A stretch of DNA of 64,000 nucleotides from Clostridium tepidiprofundi DSM 19306 (GCF_001594005.1 NZ_LTBA01000008.1:25979-89978); one strand, 5' to 3'. Counted from the stretch's first letter, positions 9,574-19,438 are shown. Numbers and translations: made by a program. The notes: generated from the sequence alone by a model not told the origin.

Positions 9574-10605
9574 TCATATATTTTTAGATGAAATAGCAAG
9601 TTCAAATAATTCATCAATTAATACATCATATGGTTTTCCACTTGCTTCCCATAGTTTTGAGTACATACTTATCTTTGTGAATCCAGGTATTGTATTCACC
9701 TCATTAGTATATATTTCGTCAGTATTTTTATCAACAAGAAAATCAACTCTTGCCATTCCACGACAATCTAAAATTTTATACACTTCAATTGCTCTTTGCC
9801 TTATTTCATTTATCTTCTCATCAGACAATCTTGCTGGAATAATTAATTCTGAATCCTCGCTCTCATATTTTGCTTCATAATCATAAAACTCTTTAGACGG
9901 CTCAATCTCTCCAGGTATTGAAGCTTCTACACTTTCATTTCCTAAAACTGAAACTTCCACTTCTTTAGCATTTATAGCTTTTTCAATCAATACTTTACTA
10001 TCGTATTTTAAAGCTTCATCAATACCATTGATTAACTCTTGCCTATTATGAGCTTTTGTTATTCCAACAGATGAACCACTATTTGATGGTTTAATAAACA
10101 AATCATATCCAATGTTTTTTTCGATATCATTGATTATATTATCTTTATTTTTAGTATATTCATAGCTTTTTATTATAAAATATTCCGCTTGTTTTATTCC
10201 AAATCTATCCAATAAAAATTTTGTATATACCTTGTCCATACATAATGCAGATGACAATACACCCGCTCCTACACATGGTATACTTAATAATTTACACATT
10301 CCTTGTATAGTTCCATCTTCTCCATATAATCCATGCAATACTGGAAAAACCACATCTACAGCTCTATCAAATAAGAGTTTTTGTCCATTCTCCACTTTGT
10401 TTTCATAATCATTTTCCCATGTGCCATTTTCAATATTTAAAATATTACCGTTATATTGAAACCATTGCCCATCTTTTGTAATACCTATAGGATACACAAT
10501 ATATTTATCGTAATCTATATTTCTTAATACAGAAGCAGCCGATAATAATGAAACCTCATGCTCTGTTGATTGCCCTCCAAATAAAATAGCTACTTTTTTT
10601 TTCAT
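9574..10605 (-). CDS. ddl: D-alanine--D-alanine ligase
   Basis: A 343-residue ATP-grasp enzyme that makes the D-Ala-D-Ala end of the peptidoglycan stem peptide. The N-terminal FGGQSTEHEVSLLSA motif supplies the first-substrate Glu, the centre has the GLYGEDGTIQG loop and the KPSNSGSSVGI segment, and the C-terminal VDFLVDK and NEVNTIPGFT motifs provide the metal ligands. I prefer the ATG at 10605, which has AAGGGAG nine bases upstream; an in-frame TTG at 10623 would place the ribosome site inside the gene. It heads the operon with the PP-loop and DUF1934 genes. Confidence 0.95.
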   Translation of the reverse strand: MKKKVAILFGGQSTEHEVSLLSAASVLRNIDYDKYIVYPIGITKDGQWFQYNGNILNIENGTWENDYENKVENGQKLLFDRAVDVVFPVLHGLYGEDGTIQGMCKLLSIPCVGAGVLSSALCMDKVYTKFLLDRFGIKQAEYFIIKSYEYTKNKDNIINDIEKNIGYDLFIKPSNSGSSVGITKAHNRQELINGIDEALKYDSKVLIEKAINAKEVEVSVLGNESVEASIPGEIEPSKEFYDYEAKYESEDSELIIPARLSDEKINEIRQRAIEVYKILDCRGMARVDFLVDKNTDEIYTNEVNTIPGFTKISMYSKLWEASGKPYDVLIDELFELAISSKNI

Positions 10606-10686
10606 CAATACTTCTCCCTTCAAATTTTGTTATCCCTATAATTATATCAAAAAAAACATATCATATTACAATGAATTTAATACTAT

Positions 10687-10818
10687 CTTCAATTCGTAAT
10701 ATACAATATTTATATTTAATGCACATATATTTTGTATTGATGTTCACTGTAAAAATCTTTACATGCTACATTTTTTCGTTGTACTGTATATGATAAAAAT
10801 TCAAATTACTTATTGAAG
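10687..10818. mobile_element. MITE-like element, family 1, copy B
   Basis: Matches copy A (2183-2317) throughout. Left end CTTCAATTCGTAAT, right end ATTACTTATTGAAG (12 of 14 complementary). It is flanked by a 10-bp direct repeat TTAATACTAT at 10677-10686 and 10819-10828, which looks like a target duplication. Directly after, at 10829-10842, stands a third terminal sequence CTTCAATAAGTAAT, an exact complement of the right end. Confidence 0.75.
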
Positions 10819-10851
10819 TTAATACTATCTTCAATAAGTAATATATCACAA

Positions 10852-10881
10852 CTTCAGGTGGAGACTCTACTTCACCTGAAG
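10852..10881 (-). repeat. Hairpin at the 3' side of ypeB
   Basis: CTTCAGGTG and CACCTGAAG form a nine-base stem around a 12-base loop containing GAGACTCTACT. The loop and stem recall the core of the palindromic remnant at 4385-4500. There is no T run, so a terminator role is uncertain. Confidence 0.45.
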
Positions 10882-10902
10882 CAAAATTTCTCATCAACTA
10901 CC

Positions 10903-12282
10903 TTATATGGTTAATTTTCCGTTAGGGGTATTGATTATTTCAATAATTTTTTGCTCATGACCAGTTTGTGCATTAATGTAAACAATAAAATTTTTTCCTT
11001 TATACTGGCCGGCAAATTCATAACATAAAACTTCTTTATTTGTTTCTGTAGGCACAATTGCTAACTTAACAGAGTTTATTTTTAATCTCTTACCTACCTT
11101 TTTGTATGCTTCACTTTTAGTAATTGTAGGCTCTGATATTTTTCTATTGTCTATATGCGATGTTAGATATTTTTCTGCTTCAACTCCTATAATTTCGCCA
11201 TCATCTAATGCTATTTTTAATTTAATCTGATCAGGATAGACCATAATTCCATTCTGATTGTAAACATAGTTTATAACCTCATACTTTTTATAATTCAATG
11301 TATATGTTGAAACCATATTTTTGTATCCCATTCTCTCTAGAAAATTTTTTCCTATTTTAAGAGCCTCTTTCTCACTTATTTTGGGATTAGTAATAGTTTT
11401 ATTATCAAGTAAATAAACTATTCTACCTCCATTTTTACTCACTTCACATATTACAGATGAATCATTCTTTTTTCGATTTTTCATATTTACATTAAATCTA
11501 TACGAAGGTATATTGGTTTTTCCATCTGAACTAATAACTTTAATATTTGAAATTTTTTCTTTTCCTAAAACATATTTAACTATTTCAGATGCTTTATGCT
11601 GTGAAATTTTCTTTTGTTTTAATATTCTCGGTTTGATTTCCTGCACATTATCTGAGAATGGTCCATCATATATAAGTGCTGGATATTGTGCAATTTGCTT
11701 TTGAATTCCTTCAAATTTTTTTGATATTTGTTTTTCGCCACTAGTTTTAGCAAATACGCCTGTTACTTTTTTCCTAATCTCACCCCATTTAACATTACCT
11801 TCATTTATATCAGAAAGCACTTTATTAAGTTCAGCCTCTAATTGAAAGGATTCTTCTTCAAGCATATCTATTTTATTATAATCAGCATCAGTCAACTCCT
11901 TTCCTTTTGAAGCAGACGCTGCAAGTGAATAGCAAAAATCTCCTACACGTGATAAAAATGCACTCGTATCTCCTAATACTTCTTGAGAAATTGGAAGTGA
12001 ATGTAGTTTATCATTAGCTATACTAGCATATCTAAATATTTCACTAAAAACAATAATATTTTGCTCACTAGAACCAATAATAGCTGACTTGCTTAAATTA
12101 GATCTTATATTTTGTACTGAATTAATCAAGTCATACATATTTTTACTATATTGTCCTTGCAAATAATTCCTATAATCCGTTCTTTCTAACGTCATAAGAA
12201 TTGCAAATGTAGTAGTAAAAACCACAATAAGTGTTACAACACAAGTGTATACTATTCTTTTTTTAGTCATATTGGTCTTCAT
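10903..12282 (-). CDS. ypeB: Germination protein YpeB
   Basis: A 459-residue spore protein that in Bacillus is needed to place and hold the cortex-lytic enzyme SleB. One membrane segment (residues 10-32) is followed by a helical region of about 180 residues (ERTDYRNYLQGQYSKNMYDL), then three PepSY-like repeats, the last around 375-455. Length fits the family (about 450). AAAGGAG precedes the ATG. SleB, usually its neighbour, is not adjacent here. The gap to spoIIR is about 160 bp, so it probably has its own forespore promoter, which I could not identify with confidence. Confidence 0.92.
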   Translation of the reverse strand: MKTNMTKKRIVYTCVVTLIVVFTTTFAILMTLERTDYRNYLQGQYSKNMYDLINSVQNIRSNLSKSAIIGSSEQNIIVFSEIFRYASIANDKLHSLPISQEVLGDTSAFLSRVGDFCYSLAASASKGKELTDADYNKIDMLEEESFQLEAELNKVLSDINEGNVKWGEIRKKVTGVFAKTSGEKQISKKFEGIQKQIAQYPALIYDGPFSDNVQEIKPRILKQKKISQHKASEIVKYVLGKEKISNIKVISSDGKTNIPSYRFNVNMKNRKKNDSSVICEVSKNGGRIVYLLDNKTITNPKISEKEALKIGKNFLERMGYKNMVSTYTLNYKKYEVINYVYNQNGIMVYPDQIKLKIALDDGEIIGVEAEKYLTSHIDNRKISEPTITKSEAYKKVGKRLKINSVKLAIVPTETNKEVLCYEFAGQYKGKNFIVYINAQTGHEQKIIEIINTPNGKLTI

Positions 12283-12416
12283 TTAAGTACTCCTTTCATA
12301 ATTTACTAACATATAGTTTTTACCACAATAAACAGTTTTATGTATGCACATTGAAATAAAGAACTATCTGAAATTGCACTTATTCAAATAAATTATGCCT
12401 TTATGTACATACTAAA

Positions 12417-12456
12417 ATAGAGAGCACACTCTATTGAATATTATGAGTGTACTCTC
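12417..12456 (-). terminator. Terminator-like hairpin at the end of spoIIR
   Basis: AGAGAGTACACTC pairs with GAGTGTGCTCTCT (one mismatch) and overlaps the last codons and stop of spoIIR. The following minus-strand sequence ATTTTAG is only moderately T-rich. Confidence 0.6.
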
Positions 12457-13181
12457 TTAATAATTTTATCTATTATTTCAACTATTTTAAATTTAACTTT
12501 AACTGTCTTATCATCTAACTTAACATAATCCTTATCAAAAGCTCTTTTTTCTATAGCTTTTTTTTCTATAGCTTTCTTTATTACTTCATCCCTTATCATT
12601 TTTTTAATTTTTTCATCTTTCATATTATTTATGAGATTATATTCATCATCAGTAAGAACACTTTTCATTAATTTTTCTGTTTCCTCGTAAGAAACTTCTG
12701 ATTTAGTAATATCAACAAAACACAAAGGTGGAAACATAACACACCACCAATTATGTCCTTGTCCCTCTCCAATTATTATTCTATACGCTTCATATTTTCC
12801 AGGTGGAAGAGTAATATTACCATATGTTTTAATAGGAAAATTTTCATTAGAAAGAGCTACTTTAACACTATAATTATAGCCACTTTGTTTTATAATCTTT
12901 CTAGCCAATTTTATTATTTCATCACTATTATCAAGCAATATTTTCCTACATTCTTCAATATTACTGATTTTCTTAAGCTTCGGAGACATATAACCAAGCA
13001 CCTCATCCCTAATCCTTAATTTTAGTGCTTGATCATTATTAGAATCACTATTTGCAATAACATGAAATCTTATTATTTTTGAAGCTATGCTCTCTTGTGT
13101 AGGTTTTTTATATATTATCATGCTTGATACAAATACAAAAATAATAATAGAACACAATATTGATAAAACTATTTTATTCAA
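12441..13181 (-). CDS. spoIIR: Stage II sporulation protein R
   Basis: A 246-residue secreted signalling protein, made in the forespore, that in Bacillus triggers SpoIIGA to process pro-sigma E in the mother cell. Residues 3-24 form the export/membrane segment. The family signatures RFHVIANSDSNNDQALKLRIRDEVL (residues 38-62, split here for description), the GNWWC-type motif HNWWCVMFPPLCF and the central Gly-rich strand are clear. The start is TTG with GGGGTG upstream. The C-terminus has a lysine-rich repeat (KKAIEKKAIEKRAF) from a short DNA duplication. Confidence 0.93.
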   Translation of the reverse strand: MNKIVLSILCSIIIFVFVSSMIIYKKPTQESIASKIIRFHVIANSDSNNDQALKLRIRDEVLGYMSPKLKKISNIEECRKILLDNSDEIIKLARKIIKQSGYNYSVKVALSNENFPIKTYGNITLPPGKYEAYRIIIGEGQGHNWWCVMFPPLCFVDITKSEVSYEETEKLMKSVLTDDEYNLINNMKDEKIKKMIRDEVIKKAIEKKAIEKRAFDKDYVKLDDKTVKVKFKIVEIIDKIIKRVHS

Positions 13182-13270
13182 GAATACACACCCCTATCCA
13201 ACTTATCAATCATTTTATAAGCTATTTATGCTTGTATATGTAAATTATTGACAAGTTATTGGCATTCTAT

Positions 13271-14449
13271 TCATTTAGTTATTCCAATTCTTCTTATTTT
13301 TGCATTTATATTAATTTTAACATAGGATGATGAAAATATTTCTTTCCAATCGTCTTTTATTTCTTTCCATAATTTTGGCTTAAATTTTTCAATATATTCA
13401 TTCAATCCAAATAAATCAATACCAAACTTCTGTTGTGTCATTTTTACTATTTTCTCGCACTCTTGACTCAATGAATTATCAATGTTATTCTCTATTTCAG
13501 CTAAAACCTTTTTAGAAAACACTTTTTTATCTGTAGCATATTCCTTCATTCTTCCTTCTAATTTTATATCTATTGTAAATAATAATTTATCATCATTTAT
13601 CTTTTTTACGCTGACCTTTCTTTCAATACCTTCTATCATATAATCAATTGGATGGCCATCTTTAATTATGACCTTTTTGCCACCTTTTAATTTACCTCTT
13701 ATCAATTCTAAATCAGAAGTTTCTACTTGATTTAGTATACCTTTAATTTTATAATTTTCTATTACTACAGTACCTGATAGTTTTACTTCATTTTTCTCTT
13801 TATCTAGTTTTATTCTAGGAACAATAGCATTCCCATTCTCACTCAATGAAATAAGCAGTTCATTTAAAGTCACAGGGAATATAGATGCATTTCTAGTGCA
13901 ATTTTCCATCAGTCCAGAAATATATGTTTCTATATTTTTCTCCATTTCTGGTTTGAATTTTACATAATCCTCTGCTTTACCTTCAGCAATCACTACAAGC
14001 ATCATCCTATTTATTAATGGTTGTCTTTGGAAATAATCCACAACTTCTTTTACTATTTCGGGATACATCATTATTTCATTGCTTAGTATCAATAGTTTCA
14101 TGTGCCCCAAATGAATATTTCTGCTACTTTTTGATATAGCATATGATATACCATCTTCAACTGAATATGCCTCTGTAACTATAGTCTTTTCCTCTGCACT
14201 TCCTTCCTTACCAGGTCCTAATTTGCTGATATTTGGATAACCAAAAGTAACATTTAATACTTTTAATCTTCTTTCAGGAAAAGGATCATTAGGATCAACC
14301 TTTTTTAATTCATCCACTTTAGAGATATCTTTACCTATATCAACACCAACAGTAGATACAAAGCTCTTCTTATCTATCTCAACTTTATCCCAACATCCTG
14401 TAAGCATTATTGAACATAAAACAATAGCCAATATATTTTTGATTTTCAT
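13271..14449 (-). CDS. Ger(x)C family germinant-receptor lipoprotein (cluster 1 C subunit)
   Basis: A 392-residue lipoprotein: signal helix at 4-17, lipobox LTGC with Cys at 19, then the WDKVEIDKK motif that begins most GerAC proteins. The rest is the three-domain GerAC fold. It acts in the spore inner membrane with the A and B subunits to sense germinants. Its start follows the stop of the B subunit directly, completing an A-B-C operon. Germinant specificity cannot be read from sequence. Confidence 0.92.
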   Translation of the reverse strand: MKIKNILAIVLCSIMLTGCWDKVEIDKKSFVSTVGVDIGKDISKVDELKKVDPNDPFPERRLKVLNVTFGYPNISKLGPGKEGSAEEKTIVTEAYSVEDGISYAISKSSRNIHLGHMKLLILSNEIMMYPEIVKEVVDYFQRQPLINRMMLVVIAEGKAEDYVKFKPEMEKNIETYISGLMENCTRNASIFPVTLNELLISLSENGNAIVPRIKLDKEKNEVKLSGTVVIENYKIKGILNQVETSDLELIRGKLKGGKKVIIKDGHPIDYMIEGIERKVSVKKINDDKLLFTIDIKLEGRMKEYATDKKVFSKKVLAEIENNIDNSLSQECEKIVKMTQQKFGIDLFGLNEYIEKFKPKLWKEIKDDWKEIFSSSYVKININAKIRRIGITK

Positions 14450-15541
14450 CTACTTAACTCCCTTCATCTTCACCTTGCTAAAACCAAATAAAGTTAAAGG
14501 TATAATTACCACTGTTATTAATGAAAATATAGGCATTATTTTAGATTTAACATAATATACTTCAGCAATATTTTCTGGTATCAATGTTACTACATATATA
14601 AGCGGTGAAATAATTATTGGAGCTAAATTTATACTCCCTATATTGAAAACATCTTTAATTATTTCTGCCGAAAAATAATACGCATTTACAAATGTCGTAA
14701 AATAAAACATTATCCAAAATGACATAACTATGCCTTCCCATCTTTCCACAAAAGCACCCGGCATATCTATTGATTTAATCATAGATATTGTTGGCCATAG
14801 AAGAACTTTCGTTTGTTCTAGTGAAAAAACAAATAATGAAAATACAGTAACAACTATATAAAAAATAGATACGAATCCTATGCTTTTAACTAAAATTCTT
14901 GAAGTATTATCATCGTTTTTTATATATGGAATAATCAAATAAGCTATATTTATTCCTGTAAATGCAATTAAAGATACTGGTATAGCCTTTAAATACTCTA
15001 TAGGCTTATTTTGTAATATTGGTAAAACATTTGTGAAATCTGCATTCTTGAGAGAAAAAAGCATTATTATAAATAGTGGAATAGTCATAATCCAAAACAC
15101 TACTTGATTAAATCTTATTAAGTTACCAATTTTCCCTCTTATAAGATATGTACCCACTAATATCATACATATTATTATGAATTCTGTAGGTGTTTTTTCT
15201 AATAAAAACATCTTCAATACTTCATCAAAAATTCTCATACCTATAGAAATAAAAATTATATTGTTAATTACAAATACAATTGCAATCAGTTTACCAATAA
15301 ATTTCCCAAAATTATTTTCTAGAATGTTTGTAAAAGTATCAAATTTGTTAAGTTTAACACATTTGTAGATTATATATAATAGTCCAAATGTTATTATTCC
15401 TGAAATAATAGTTATTAACCAACCATCATTTCCTATTGCATCAGCTAACTCTCTTGGATACGAAAATATTCCAACTCCCATTACGCTTACAACTATAGTA
15501 GAAAAAACTCCAAATCGTCCTATGAATTTTTGTTGTTGCAT
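14450..15541 (-). CDS. GerAB-type spore germination permease (cluster 1 B subunit)
   Basis: A 363-residue polytopic protein of the APC-like GerAB family with about ten helices. The start region (FGVFSTIVVSVMGVGIFSYPREL) is typical of the family. It forms the presumed germinant-binding transport-like subunit. I prefer the ATG at 15541 with GGTGAT upstream; an ATG at 15556 overlaps the A-subunit stop but lacks a ribosome site. It lies between the A and C subunits on one transcript. Confidence 0.9.
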   Translation of the reverse strand: MQQQKFIGRFGVFSTIVVSVMGVGIFSYPRELADAIGNDGWLITIISGIITFGLLYIIYKCVKLNKFDTFTNILENNFGKFIGKLIAIVFVINNIIFISIGMRIFDEVLKMFLLEKTPTEFIIICMILVGTYLIRGKIGNLIRFNQVVFWIMTIPLFIIMLFSLKNADFTNVLPILQNKPIEYLKAIPVSLIAFTGINIAYLIIPYIKNDDNTSRILVKSIGFVSIFYIVVTVFSLFVFSLEQTKVLLWPTISMIKSIDMPGAFVERWEGIVMSFWIMFYFTTFVNAYYFSAEIIKDVFNIGSINLAPIIISPLIYVVTLIPENIAEVYYVKSKIMPIFSLITVVIIPLTLFGFSKVKMKGVK

Positions 15542-15555
15542 ATCATCACCACTCA

Positions 15556-17025
15556 TTATTCATTTCTAATTTTATCTCCAGTCCCCATAAATCTCGGTCT
15601 GTCTTTAAATTTTGATATAGGTGCTCTAATAAACATATCTTTAAAATCCCTAGTATTAGGGTTTACAATTGGAGATAAATATGGCACTCCAAAACTTTCT
15701 AGTTTTACTAAATGTATAATTAGAACCGTTAATCCAAGAATTATACCATATAATCCAATTATCGCAGATGCTATTATTAACAAAAATCTCACCATCCTGA
15801 GAGCCGATACAACTTCATAATTAGGCGTTACAAAAGTTGTAATAGCAGTCCATGATACTATCATTATCATTATTGGGCTCACAATACCTGCACTAACCGC
15901 TGCCTGACCTATTATCAGCCCTCCAACAATACCTATAGTTGCACCGATTGGTTTTGGCAATCTAACAACAGCCTCCATAAGCATTGCAAAACTAAATTCC
16001 ATTATTATAGCTTCAATAAAAGCAGGAAATGGGACACCCTCTCTTGATGCTGCAATAGAGTATGCTAACTTTGTTGGTATTATTGATGTATGATATGATG
16101 TTACAGCAACATAAAGTGCTGGTAGTATCAATGATATTACTATTCCTACAAATCTCAGTATTCTTACAAGTGACGAATTTATCCACCTTTGATTGTAATC
16201 ATCTGGTGTTTGAAAAAAAGCTGGCAAAGTAGCAGGTGCAATAATAGCAAAAGGAGAGTTATCGACAAGAATAGCAACTCTTCCTTCATACAATGCAGAG
16301 GCTACTACATCAGGTCTTTCTGTCGTCTGCAACTGTGGAAATAGTGACATTTTATTGTCCTCTATCAATTGCTCTACATAAGCACTATCTAAAACTGCAT
16401 CAATATTAATATTATCTATCCTATCTTTTACCTCTTTCAATATATCTTTATTAACTATATCATCAATATACATTATCGCTATATCAGTCTTAGATCTTTT
16501 CCCTACAACTCCTCTTTCTTCCTTAAATCTAGTATCACGAATCCTTCGTCTCACCAATGCTGTATTAAACCTTATCGTTTCAGTAAAGCCATCCCTCGCT
16601 CCTCGTATTACTGTTTCACCTGATGGCTCTGACACCCCTCTCACCGGCCAATAACGTGTTGCTATAACGTAAGCAATATTTAAACCATCTATAAACATAA
16701 GTGTATCACCAGACAATGCTGCATTTACACCCTCACTCAGCTTTTTAACTTCTCTCATGTCTGTTACAGTTAATAGATTATCTCTTATGTCTTGTGGTTT
16801 GGTAACATCATTTATTGAAGAATATGTAATCATAAGTGGCTCTAAAACATATTCATTAAGCAAAATTTTATCTGCCATACCATCTATATAAACTATTGAT
16901 GCTTTCCATTTACCAATATTAAATTTTCTAAATATTATATCTGAATTATCTTTCAAAAGTTCTTCTATGTATTCAAGATTTTCTTCAGCACTCAAGCTTA
17001 TATTATCTCTTATCTGTTCTTTCAA
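15556..17025 (-). CDS. GerAA-type germination protein (cluster 1 A subunit)
   Basis: A 489-residue membrane protein of the GerA/SpoVAF family. A soluble N-terminal half carries the conserved YWPVRGVSEPSGETVIRG and TRFKEERGV motifs and the TERPDVVASALYEGR segment; the C-terminal half has about five helices and ends with LESFGVPYLSP, present in nearly all GerAA proteins. Start is TTG with GGAAGTG upstream. It leads the A-B-C operon; a 65-residue membrane protein precedes it by 22 bases and may belong to the same transcript. Confidence 0.93.
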   Translation of the reverse strand: MKEQIRDNISLSAEENLEYIEELLKDNSDIIFRKFNIGKWKASIVYIDGMADKILLNEYVLEPLMITYSSINDVTKPQDIRDNLLTVTDMREVKKLSEGVNAALSGDTLMFIDGLNIAYVIATRYWPVRGVSEPSGETVIRGARDGFTETIRFNTALVRRRIRDTRFKEERGVVGKRSKTDIAIMYIDDIVNKDILKEVKDRIDNINIDAVLDSAYVEQLIEDNKMSLFPQLQTTERPDVVASALYEGRVAILVDNSPFAIIAPATLPAFFQTPDDYNQRWINSSLVRILRFVGIVISLILPALYVAVTSYHTSIIPTKLAYSIAASREGVPFPAFIEAIIMEFSFAMLMEAVVRLPKPIGATIGIVGGLIIGQAAVSAGIVSPIMIMIVSWTAITTFVTPNYEVVSALRMVRFLLIIASAIIGLYGIILGLTVLIIHLVKLESFGVPYLSPIVNPNTRDFKDMFIRAPISKFKDRPRFMGTGDKIRNE

Positions 17026-17047
17026 TTAAATTCACTTCCTTAGTTTT

Positions 17048-17245
17048 CTAAGCTATCTGCCTGGCAACAAATAATATTGTTGAAAGTACTATCATTATGA
17101 TACCTAGCTTTTTAGCTTTATTAGCAACATTATGTTTTTCTTCTCTTGTATACTTCTTATGATCAACAAAAATCATAACAAATCCTTCTATGTACATCAT
17201 AATCAAAAAATATATGTCAAATAAATCTAATATTTTCATATACAT
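17048..17245 (-). CDS. Small two-helix membrane protein upstream of the ger operon
   Basis: A 65-residue protein with hydrophobic helices at about 8-27 and 46-62 and a basic loop between (HKKYTREEKHNVANKAKK). It resembles short clostridial membrane proteins often seen beside germination genes (CLC_0170-like), from memory only. GGGGAG precedes the ATG by eight bases. Its position 22 bases before gerAA suggests co-expression and perhaps a role in the receptor complex. Function is unknown. Confidence 0.7.
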   Translation of the reverse strand: MYMKILDLFDIYFLIMMYIEGFVMIFVDHKKYTREEKHNVANKAKKLGIIMIVLSTILFVARQIA

Positions 17246-17514
17246 TAAATATCTCCCCTAAATAAATTCATTTTAATAAACTTTACTCATTATTTATTGA
17301 ACTCAAAAACTTTGAAAGAACTTTACATTTCATCATCAATCTAAAAGACAACAGTACTCAATGCTCAAAAATACAAAGTCTACTATTTCTGTCAAAAGAA
17401 TTTGCAGAATGCACAGTATATATTCAATGCACAAAAATATAAATTCTACTTTTAATGATATAATTGATACAAATGAAAATCTTTTCTAGTAAGTAGTCTT
17501 CGCTGCATTAGTAT

Positions 17515-18365
17515 AAAATATACACGGGAATTTATAATTGAGAATAGAAAATAGTAAAGGTGGAAATTGCTTCGCAATTTATTTGAATGAGAGTGTCAGT
17601 TGGCTAGTTTGCTAGTGACTAGTAGAGGTTGAAATTGCTATGCAATTTCTTAAATAAAGATTGCCAGTTGGTCAGTTTGCTAGTGACTAGTTAATGATGA
17701 AATCGTTATACGATTTTTTTAAACAAGACTGCCAGTTACAAGTCGGCTAGTAACTAGTTATGGTAAATCTGTGCTGGAGACTGGGGACTAAGACAAAGTC
17801 ACTAATCGCCAATCACCAAAGCAAATTGTTACTTTGATGAAAATTAATACTTAGAAGTTTGTTCTTAATAGATGCTGGTTCTCAAATCACAAATTTGTAC
17901 TGGAAACTAGCCCTCTAACACCCTGGCAAACTTGCTTCATTTCTAGTACCTAAAACAGATACTGGTATACAAATGGTAAATCTGTACTGAAGACTAAAAC
18001 AAAATCGCCAATCTCCAGTAACCAGTCGCCAAAGCAGATTGTGACTTTTATGAAAATTAATACTTAGGACTTTATTCTTAAATAGATAGTAGTTCTTAAG
18101 TCACAAATTTGTACTGGAAACTAGAGATTGGAGACTAAAACAGAGTTACCAACCACCAGTAACCAGTCGCCAAAGCAGATTGTGACTTTGATAGACATTA
18201 GTACCTAGAATCTTATTCTTAAATAGATGCCAGTTTTCAAGTTACAAATCTGTATTGGAGATTGGAGACTGGCGACTAGAAACTAGCCCTCTAGCAAACT
18301 CGTTTTAACCCTTAGTACCTTCTTTTCTCTCCTAGCACCTGGTACCTAATCCCTAGTCCCTTGAC
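17515..18365 (+). repeat. Intergenic mosaic repeat family, site R1
   Basis: About 850 bp without a gene. It opens with GAATAG-type repeats, then has three tandem units with hairpin starts at 17563, 17631 and 17699, exactly 68 bp apart. Each unit has a palindrome (GAAATTGCTTCGCAATTT, GAAATTGCTATGCAATTTC, GAAATCGTTATACGATTT) followed by AGTTGGCTAGTTTGCTAGTG-like sequence. A second module type, built on AAATYTGTACTGG and CCAAAGCAGATTGTGACTTT, follows in several copies to 18260, then a tail of CTAG-rich words. Parts recur at R2-R5. The remaining 17246-17514 shows nothing recognisable. Confidence 0.85.
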
Positions 18366-18369
18366 TAAT

Positions 18370-19212
18370 TTAAATCGTTCTTGTAATAAATACATCATCA
18401 TATTTAGATTTAAAAATATCATAGCATTTCTGAGCTTTAAGCATATCATCAAAAAAACCATACACAGTCGGCCCACTTCCACTCATAAGACTTCCTAATG
18501 CACCATACCTAATCATACCATCTTTTATATTTCTAATGGTATGATATTTTTTTAGGGTAACATTTTCTAAAACATTTTTTAAGTACTTACATGTTTCTCC
18601 TAATTCTTGATGACTGATACTTTCAATTAAAGCTTGTGTATTAACATGTTTTATTATTTTATTTATATCCAAACTCTTATATACATTTTTAGTTGATACT
18701 CCAAAGTTAGGCTTAACCAAGACCAATATATGTCCCTTAAACGCATTCAAAGGTGTTATAATTTCACCAATTCCTTCGCACAAAGCAGTCCCTCCCGTAA
18801 TACAATATGGAACATCTGCACCTATTTTTAAACCTAGTTTCATAAGTTCTTGATTATTCACATCTACATTAAAAAGCTTTCTCATAGCTTTCAACACTGC
18901 CGCAGCATCTGTACTACCGCCAGCTAATCCTGCTGCAACAGGTATATTTTTATGTATATTTATGTTTACACCTGAATCAATCTTGTATGTATCTAGAAAA
19001 AGTTTTGCAGCCTTATATGCTAAATTTCTTTCATCTGTAGGAACATATTCTTTATTACATTTTATGCTAATACCTTTATAGCATTTTTCTATATTTATTA
19101 AATCATACAGTTCAATTTGCTGCATAATCATTTTTAGCAAATGATAACCATCATCCCTCTTCCCAACTACATCAAGTGATATATTTATTTTCGCATATGC
19201 TTTTATTTCCAT
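18370..19212 (-). CDS. ispE: 4-diphosphocytidyl-2-C-methyl-D-erythritol kinase
   Basis: A 280-residue GHMP kinase of the non-mevalonate isoprenoid pathway. The N-terminal AYAKINISLDVVGKRDDGYH motif contains the catalytic Lys and Asp region, the ATP loop PVAAGLAGGSTDAAA is at about 90-105, and the C-terminal GSGPTVYGFF loop completes the site. GGGGTGAAG precedes the ATG. In many clostridia ispE lies next to veg, yabG and the LysM spore gene, as here, though two repeat mosaics and a coiled-coil gene now separate it from sipL. Confidence 0.96.
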   Translation of the reverse strand: MEIKAYAKINISLDVVGKRDDGYHLLKMIMQQIELYDLINIEKCYKGISIKCNKEYVPTDERNLAYKAAKLFLDTYKIDSGVNINIHKNIPVAAGLAGGSTDAAAVLKAMRKLFNVDVNNQELMKLGLKIGADVPYCITGGTALCEGIGEIITPLNAFKGHILVLVKPNFGVSTKNVYKSLDINKIIKHVNTQALIESISHQELGETCKYLKNVLENVTLKKYHTIRNIKDGMIRYGALGSLMSGSGPTVYGFFDDMLKAQKCYDIFKSKYDDVFITRTI

Positions 19213-19295
19213 TTTATCAGCTTCACCCCTATTTACTCACAATTATGTGAATTATATATTATAGAAATAGTATATTACAAAAACATTGAATAGTG

Positions 19296-19416
19296 AACTT
19301 TAATTAGGGAATAAAGAATAGTGTAGGCTAGTTGTCAGTTGATGATGAAATCGCTACACGATTTTTCAAAGGTTATCATTTAATATAAAGTTGTTATGCA
19401 ATTTCTTGAACATAAT
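19296..19416 (+). repeat. Mosaic repeat family, site R2 (short)
   Basis: A short version: GGGAATAAAGAATAG lead, GGCTAGTTGTCAGTTGATGATG, then GAAATCGCTACACGATTTTT at 19352 and a decayed second hairpin ending in TGCAATTTC at 19399. Same order and orientation as R1 and R4. Confidence 0.75.
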
Positions 19417-19438
19417 AAAAAAACTCCATAGGGAGTTC
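19417..19438 (-). terminator. Rho-independent terminator of the coiled-coil gene
   Basis: On the minus strand AACTCC, a CTAT loop, GGAGTT and seven T, 15 bases after the stop at 19454. Confidence 0.85.

Noticed and set aside
17515..18365. Palindromic repeats at regular spacing read as a CRISPR array
   Set aside because: The sequence between palindromes is itself repeated, not unique, and repeat units are not identical. No cas gene is present.
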